From Flavobacterium psychrophilum (GTDB lineage Bacteria > Bacteroidota > Bacteroidia > Flavobacteriales > Flavobacteriaceae), in NCBI GenBank assembly GCA_945897545.1, contig CAMDGJ010000086.1, forward strand, positions 1-10,863: a DNA stretch of 10,863 nucleotides, in the 5' to 3' direction. Positions 6,974-10,863 of the stretch are shown piece after piece. Numbering within the stretch: the stretch's first letter is position 1; each line of letters begins with the position of its first letter. The notes under the pieces were generated by a model. The model ran no database searches and was not told the DNA's origin. It was given only the letters and a program-made list of their open reading frames with translations. The position numbers and the translations under genes are program-made.

Positions 6974-7087
6974 ATTTCAATCTTAATACTTGCCACTTTT
7001 TACTTAATACTTTTTTTAATTTTAGATTTAAATTACGCAATCATTTCAAAATCTTAATACTTGATACTTTTATCTTAATACTTTCTG
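6974..7087. repeat. Second heptad-period repeat (CTTAATA/CTTxxxx) in two 71-bp-spaced copies
   Basis: Two blocks, about 6974-7016 and 7043-7087, each begin with ATTTCAA and then run five heptads starting with CTT (CTTAATA, CTTGCCA or CTTGATA, CTTTTTA or CTTTTAT, CTTAATA, CTTTnnn). CTTAATACTT occurs exactly at 6982, 7003, 7053 and 7074, and the 71-bp offset between blocks is constant. The blocks are separated by a non-repeat AT-rich stretch. They fill the space between the NRAMP stop and the DtxR-family leader. No gene or clear promoter is seen in 6914-7087. Confidence 0.8.
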
Positions 7088-8959
7088 CTAATTTTTTACA
7101 ATAAACAAAGGTATCGAAATTTTATGACGCAATTTATCAACCGTTGTCCCAAAGAGTAGATCCTTGAAGCCAGTATGGCCGTGCGTTCCCATCACTAAAA
7201 CATCAAAGTTGCCTTTATTGATTATTTCTGGAATTACTTTATTTGGTTTGCCATAACCTAATTTAGTTTGCACTTTAAATCCTTTTTCTGAAAGCATTCC
7301 CTTATATTCTTTTAATAATTTTGCATCAATTAATGTTTCGTGGTCTTCTATATTTTCACCGTAAACCATTGCGCCTACCGTTTCTACAACGTGTATCAAA
7401 GTATATTTTGCTTCGATCCCACCTAACTCGAATGCACTATTTATTGCAATTTCATCGGCATTTGAAAAATCTACTGAAATGGCAATATTCTTTTTAGTAT
7501 AACTTCCCGTTTTAGAAAATTGCAATTTTAAATTGTGCGGAGAATGATTTTGAATTTCAAGTTTTGCCTTGGTTACAAAAGGCTTTACAACAATATAAAG
7601 CAATAAAATTAAAAACCCTAGAGCTAATGGAACAACCGTTAACCATAAGACGATTGGGTTTTCTGAAGTCTCTAGCCAACCTTGAATTTGAGAATAAACT
7701 AATTTAGCGTTCAGTGAAACTATAATCGTGGCTACAATCCAAGAGGCGATTTGAGTAGCTCTGCGAATATGAAATCCTTTCATTTTTCTCTTATCACTCA
7801 CAAAATGTATCAGCGGAATGATGGCAAAACCCAATTGCAAACTCAAAATAACCTGACTCAAAATCAGTAGTTTTCCGGTCACGCTTTCGCCAAAAATAGA
7901 GATAACAATTACCGCAGGAACGATAGCGATTAAGCGCGTTATAATACGACGAACCCATGGTTGTATGCGTAAATTCAAATAGCCTTCCATTACAATTTGT
8001 CCAGCCAATGTTCCTGTAATTGTTGAGCTTTGTCCTGCAGCAATCAAAGCTACTGCAAACAAAATAGGTGCCAATTTAGTTCCCAGTAAAGGCTCAAGAA
8101 AACGATGTGCGTCTTGAATTTCGGCTACTTCAAACATACCATTCCTATAAAATGTAGCTGCAGCCAAAATCAGTATCGCCGCATTTACAAAAAAGGCTAA
8201 GTTTAAAGCAATGGTAGAATCAATGAAATTATATTTGATAGCTTGTTTAATTCCTGCTGGACTACGATCAAATTTTCTGCTTTGCACCAAGGAAGAATGC
8301 AAATAGAGATTGTGAGGCATAACCGTAGCTCCAATAATTCCTATAGCAATATAAAGTGCAGTATCATTAGGCATAGAAGGAATCAGGCCATAAATCACCT
8401 TGCCCATTTCAGGCTGTGCAAATATCATTTCGAATATAAAGGAAGTTCCTATAATCAATACGAGTACAATTATGAAAGCTTCCATTTTACGGATGCCTTT
8501 ATTGATGAGGAAAAGCAATAAAAAAGTATCTAAAACAGTGATAATAACTGCATCAATCAAAGGAATATCAAACAATAAATTAATACCAATTGCCATACCT
8601 AAAACTTCGGCAAGATCACATGCAGCAATGGCGATTTCAGCTAGAAAATAAAGAATATAGTTTATAAATTTCGAGTAGGTTTCACGAGAAGCCTGAGCCA
8701 AATCGCGCTGAGTAACTATACCTAAACGAGCACTCAAACTTTGCAAAAGCAACGCCATCATATTACTCATTAACAATACCCAAAGTAAAGCATATCCAAA
8801 TTGACTACCGCCTGCAATATCAGTTGCCCAATTTCCGGGATCCATATAACCAACACTTACCAAATAGGCTGGCCCGAAAAAGGCTACTATTTTTCTGAAT
8901 ACCGTAGTTTTATTTTGTGTAGGAACGGACTGATTGACTTCTTCTAGCGATTTACTCAT
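7088..8959 (-). CDS. NRAMP divalent metal (Mn/Fe) transporter fused to a universal stress protein domain
   Basis: This 623-residue protein joins an NRAMP/MntH transporter (about 1-460, around eleven membrane helices) to a cytoplasmic C-terminal UspA domain (about 489-622). NRAMP proteins import Mn(II), Fe(II) and related ions with protons. The metal-site motifs are intact: DPGN at 40-43 in the first unwound helix, and A211-TV-M214 followed by PHN (215-217) in the sixth. The Usp part has the nucleotide-binding signature G591-x2-G594-x9-G604-T605, so it should bind ATP or a similar ligand. The stop at 7088 lies directly against the repeat block, and the DtxR-family gene follows on the same strand. 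Control by that regulator is a reasonable inference. The Usp tail may make transport responsive to energy or stress state, but this is inferred only. Confidence 0.95.
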   Translation of the reverse strand: MSKSLEEVNQSVPTQNKTTVFRKIVAFFGPAYLVSVGYMDPGNWATDIAGGSQFGYALLWVLLMSNMMALLLQSLSARLGIVTQRDLAQASRETYSKFINYILYFLAEIAIAACDLAEVLGMAIGINLLFDIPLIDAVIITVLDTFLLLFLINKGIRKMEAFIIVLVLIIGTSFIFEMIFAQPEMGKVIYGLIPSMPNDTALYIAIGIIGATVMPHNLYLHSSLVQSRKFDRSPAGIKQAIKYNFIDSTIALNLAFFVNAAILILAAATFYRNGMFEVAEIQDAHRFLEPLLGTKLAPILFAVALIAAGQSSTITGTLAGQIVMEGYLNLRIQPWVRRIITRLIAIVPAVIVISIFGESVTGKLLILSQVILSLQLGFAIIPLIHFVSDKRKMKGFHIRRATQIASWIVATIIVSLNAKLVYSQIQGWLETSENPIVLWLTVVPLALGFLILLLYIVVKPFVTKAKLEIQNHSPHNLKLQFSKTGSYTKKNIAISVDFSNADEIAINSAFELGGIEAKYTLIHVVETVGAMVYGENIEDHETLIDAKLLKEYKGMLSEKGFKVQTKLGYGKPNKVIPEIINKGNFDVLVMGTHGHTGFKDLLFGTTVDKLRHKISIPLFIVKN

Positions 8960-8972
8960 ACGTAAAAATATT

Positions 8973-8992
8973 CTTATCGAAGCAAATATAAG
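8973..8992 (-). promoter_or_regulatory. NRAMP gene promoter -7 box inside a small dyad, possible operator
   Basis: The minus strand reads TATATTTG at 8990-8983, an exact TAnnTTTG box 23 bp before the start codon. It is enclosed by the inverted repeat CTTAT (8973-8977) / ATAAG (8988-8992) with a 10-bp centre. A regulator bound there would cover the -7 box, as expected for metal-dependent repression. No clean -33 TTG is seen at 17-23 bp upstream. The dyad is short and the operator call is inference. Confidence 0.5.
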
Positions 8993-9050
8993 TAAAAATC
9001 AGATTGTTAAAACATTTTTTTAGCCAAGCCTAAATTTTGAATTAAATAAA

Positions 9051-9437
9051 CTAAATACATTCTGGGCACAAACCAGAAAGTGTAAAATTTACTTCCTTTA
9101 CCACATAATTATCGGAAATTGTATACGATGGTTCAACTGAATCCAAACACGTTACCGAATGGCATTTTTCGCAACTAAAATGTACGTGATTATGAGTATG
9201 ATGTGGATTGTCGTGACTGTGATGACAACTTGCATATTTTACAGTTCCGTCTGGCGTGGCAATTTTGTGAATTACATCTTCTGTAACCAACCGATCTAAA
9301 ATTCTGTAAATAGTAACCCTGTCGCATAAATCCCCCGTCAATTTTTGAATTTCAGAGTGCGATAGCGCCTCTTTTGAATTTTTTAACAATTCAAAAATAG
9401 CTGATTTAGCGATAGTATTTCTAGTGGCCTTCATCAT
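9051..9437 (-). CDS. Fur-family metal-dependent repressor (Fur/Zur type)
   Basis: This 128-residue protein belongs to the Fur superfamily (Fur, Zur, PerR), dimeric repressors that bind DNA when metal-loaded. The winged HTH is in the first about 75 residues, with the recognition helix in DRVTIYRILDRL (39-50). The structural zinc site is complete: C89-x2-C92 and C124-x2-C127. A histidine-rich loop precedes it (H72, H73, H75, H79, H80, H82, H84, H86), which is consistent with a zinc-responsive Zur, but Fur and PerR use overlapping ligands and I cannot decide. The gene is divergent from a small His/Cys protein and a TonB receptor, which are its likely targets. Two adjacent in-frame ATGs start it (9437, 9434). 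Confidence 0.9.
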   Translation of the reverse strand: MMKATRNTIAKSAIFELLKNSKEALSHSEIQKLTGDLCDRVTIYRILDRLVTEDVIHKIATPDGTVKYASCHHSHDNPHHTHNHVHFSCEKCHSVTCLDSVEPSYTISDNYVVKEVNFTLSGLCPECI

Positions 9438-9457
9438 TTATTAAATAAAACACAACA

Positions 9458-9491
9458 TTGCTGCATGTAAGGGTTAAGATTCTTATATTTG
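9458..9491 (+). promoter_or_regulatory. Promoter of the small His/Cys protein and TonB receptor unit
   Basis: A TTG (-33) at 9458-9460 and TATATTTG (-7) at 9484-9491 are separated by 23 bp, within the Bacteroidota range. Transcription should start near 9497, about 85 nt before the ATG at 9582. The direct repeat TTTGCA at 9488-9493 and 9499-9504 (11-bp period) overlaps the -7 box and the start site, a possible regulator site. Confidence 0.65.
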
Positions 9492-9509
9492 CAACAAGTT
9501 TGCATTAAA

Positions 9510-9542
9510 CAAAGATACAAGAAAAGGTATCTGAAAATCAAA
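9510..9542 (-). promoter_or_regulatory. Promoter of the Fur-family gene, facing the plus-strand promoter
   Basis: On the minus strand TTTG at 9542-9539, a 21-bp spacer, and TATCTTTG at 9517-9510 form a good Bacteroidota promoter. Start of transcription near 9503 gives a leader of about 65 nt. Its -7 box is only 18 bp from the plus-strand -7 box (9484-9491). Confidence 0.6.
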
Positions 9543-9581
9543 AGTCTTAAATCAAATACTATTTTTATTGAGTTTTCAGGA

Positions 9582-9929
9582 ATGAAAAAAAAAATTATCA
9601 TACTTAATGTTCTTCTGTCAATGGCAGTTTTGTTTTCGACACTGTTCCAGTCGATACATTCTTATGAGCATCATTCTGAAAAACTTCTAGCAAAACATTG
9701 CCCACATCTTTCTTCCAAAAATAAAACTGAAGTTACGCACAGTCATAGTATTATCGAAAAATGTTTTACTTGTCATTTTAACTTTAGTTCATTTACCACT
9801 CCTGACTTTTATGTGTTTTCATTTCATAAAAATAGTTCCGTAGCCTATTTTCCTTCATTTTATTCCTTTCACCATTCCTCTTTTTTTAAAGGATCTTTTT
9901 TTTCGCTTCGAGGGCCTCCCACAGTTTAA
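9582..9929 (+). CDS. Small exported protein with His/Cys motifs, upstream of the TonB receptor
   Basis: I do not recognise a characterised family. From the ATG at 9582 the product has 115 residues: a signal peptide or anchor (about 1-27), then a short polar part with clustered His and Cys (HSYEHH 26-31, HCPH 39-42, HSH 53-55) and a CFTCHF motif (61-66), followed by a Phe/Ser-rich tail ending LRGPPTV. Small proteins with this layout and a terminal RGPP/RAPP are often found before metal-related TonB receptors (DUF2946-like arrangement); this is recalled, not searched. The reading frame opens earlier at a TTG (9489), but that codon lies inside the -7 box, so the ATG is preferred. Ten As follow the ATG. 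A metal-binding or receptor-associated role is inferred. Confidence 0.65.
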   Translation: MKKKIIILNVLLSMAVLFSTLFQSIHSYEHHSEKLLAKHCPHLSSKNKTEVTHSHSIIEKCFTCHFNFSSFTTPDFYVFSFHKNSSVAYFPSFYSFHHSSFFKGSFFSLRGPPTV

Positions 9930-9945
9930 AATAACAAGAAAACAA

Positions 9946-9970
9946 ATCATTTTTAAAACTTAAAAATGAT
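9946..9970 (+). terminator. Perfect 11-bp AT-rich hairpin between the small protein gene and the TonB receptor
   Basis: ATCATTTTTAA (9946-9956) and TTAAAAATGAT (9960-9970) pair perfectly around an AAC loop, followed by the T-rich stretch AGTCTTTTATATATTTT. The stem is almost all A-T pairs, so it would be a weak terminator. It could be an attenuator or a processing site that lowers receptor expression relative to the small protein. Confidence 0.45.
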
Positions 9971-9998
9971 AGTCTTTTATATATTTTAAACAAAAACA

Positions 9999-10863
9999 AT
10001 GTCGAAAAAAATTCTCGTTTTTTTCTTGTTTATTGTGTTTTGCAATAGTATTCATTCGCAACATACAATTAGCGGTAAAATAATATGTCAGGAGCAAATT
10101 AGCTTCCCTGATATTCATATTCATATTGGTCAAAAAATCATTAGCACTGATGCGTTAGGGAATTATAAGGCTGATAATCTTCCTACTGCAAAAACAAAAA
10201 TAAATGTTTCGCATATTGGATATAAATCCATAGACACTATAATTGACCTAAAAAGCAATTTGAAACTAGACTTCAAATTGAGACTTAATACAACCCACCT
10301 TCACGAAATTGTAGTTCAACAAATCACAAAAAGCGAAAACAGATCTAGTGCTGAACAAATATTGAAAGCTACTACTATAGAAAAATACAGTAATCAATCA
10401 TTAGGTGATGCACTAAAAGAAATAGCGGGAATATCGAGCCTAAAAACTGGAAATACAGTAGTAAAACCAATAATAAATGGATTGTATGGCAGTAGAGTAC
10501 CGATAATCAATAACAATGTTAGGCTTGAAGATCAACAGTGGGGATCAGAACACGCACCCAATTTTGATATCAATTCGGCAGGAAAAATAACCGTTATAAA
10601 AGGCGCTTCTGGACTACAATATAGTGGTGATGCTATTGGCGGATTGGTAATAATAGAACCTGTAACTACAAAAAAAGATACTCTTTTTGGTAAAACCATT
10701 GTCAATTTTGATACAAACGGCAAGGGGGGTTCCGTAAGTTCTAGTTTGCATAAAGGGAATAATCACGGATTTAGCTGGAATGCATTGGGAACTTTTAAAT
10801 ACATAGGTGACAAAAACGCGCCTGATTATATATTATCTAATACAGGAAATCGAGAAGGCAATT
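9999..10863 (+). CDS. TonB-dependent outer membrane receptor, 5' part (continues past the window)
   Basis: Direct translation from the ATG at 9999 gives 288 residues, open at the window edge. A signal peptide (1 to about 20, MSKKILVFF start) is followed by a carboxypeptidase-D-regulatory-like domain (about 22-95), common on Bacteroidota receptors. A TonB plug domain follows (about 115-222), with KPIINGLYGSRVPIINNNVR (156-175), EDQQWGSEHAP (177-187) and the plug-end motif KGASGLQYSGDAIGGLV (201-217). The barrel then begins. The plug order of GLYGSRV, VR, xEHA and IxVIKGxxxLxYSGDAIGG resembles ZnuD-type zinc receptors, where the equivalent is an SPDHA segment. It follows the small His/Cys protein and is divergent from the Fur-family gene, so zinc or copper uptake is the best guess. 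Siderophore uptake cannot be excluded from the plug alone. Confidence 0.9.
   Translation, partial: MSKKILVFFLFIVFCNSIHSQHTISGKIICQEQISFPDIHIHIGQKIISTDALGNYKADNLPTAKTKINVSHIGYKSIDTIIDLKSNLKLDFKLRLNTTHLHEIVVQQITKSENRSSAEQILKATTIEKYSNQSLGDALKEIAGISSLKTGNTVVKPIINGLYGSRVPIINNNVRLEDQQWGSEHAPNFDINSAGKITVIKGASGLQYSGDAIGGLVIIEPVTTKKDTLFGKTIVNFDTNGKGGSVSSSLHKGNNHGFSWNALGTFKYIGDKNAPDYILSNTGNREGN

Noticed and set aside
6924..7087. CRISPR array or insertion-sequence remnant
   Set aside because: The repeats are 7-bp tandem units without unique spacers, there is no cas gene, no terminal inverted repeat and no transposase fragment.
9005..9040. Terminator after the Fur-family gene
   Set aside because: Only a 5-bp TTTAG/CTAAA stem can form there, too weak to call.
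8960..9050. Mn-responsive riboswitch (yybP-ykoY type) in front of the NRAMP gene
   Set aside because: The leader after the predicted start is only about 15-20 nt, too short for the structure, and no matching conserved loops are seen.
9489..9581. N-terminal extension of the small His/Cys protein
   Set aside because: Its TTG start lies inside the -7 box, and the extension would put 31 polar residues before an evident signal peptide.

Overview
The window looks like a chromosomal piece of a flavobacterium (Bacteroidota, Flavobacterium or a close relative). The DNA is AT-rich. Several promoters fit the Bacteroidota pattern (TAnnTTTG -7 box, TTG-type -33 box), ribosome binding sites are not obvious, and most proteins look like flavobacterial homologues. 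I place it by recognition only; no database search was possible. No mobile element, CRISPR array, rRNA or tRNA was seen.

Layout. Bases 1-186 hold no convincing gene but contain a terminator-like hairpin that can serve the minus-strand M13 zinc metallopeptidase (187-2250). A membrane-anchored SCO1/SenC-type protein (2384-3055) is divergent from it. After a spacer with two sizeable dyads comes a plus-strand iron(II) uptake cluster: feoA (3232-3465), feoB (3472-5574), a stand-alone LOV-like PAS protein without the photoactive cysteine (5641-6126), and a 41-residue FeoB-associated Cys-rich membrane protein (6138-6263), which I found by direct translation. It meets a minus-strand DtxR/MntR-family regulator (6257-6913) tail to tail with a 7-bp overlap. 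Upstream of that regulator on the same strand is an NRAMP metal transporter fused to a universal-stress-protein domain (7088-8959). The gap between the two is filled with two kinds of 7-bp-period repeat.

The right end is a second metal unit: a minus-strand Fur-family repressor (9051-9437), then on the plus strand a small exported His/Cys-containing protein (9582-9929) and the start of a TonB-dependent receptor (9999 to the window end) whose plug resembles zinc-receptor (ZnuD-like) plugs. Promoters for the repressor and for the small protein face each other with overlapping cores.

Taken together, most of the window from about 2.4 kb onward concerns transition metals: copper delivery (SCO), Fe(II) import (Feo), Mn/Fe import (NRAMP), two metal-sensing repressors of different families, and a probable zinc or copper outer-membrane receptor. 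The core genes are ordinary for the phylum. The less ordinary parts are the Cys-less LOV-like PAS gene inside the feo cluster, the NRAMP-Usp fusion, the heptad repeats in front of the DtxR-family gene, the repeated ATTTTAAAAT dyads flanking feoAB, and the facing promoters. I see no clearly new multi-gene system.
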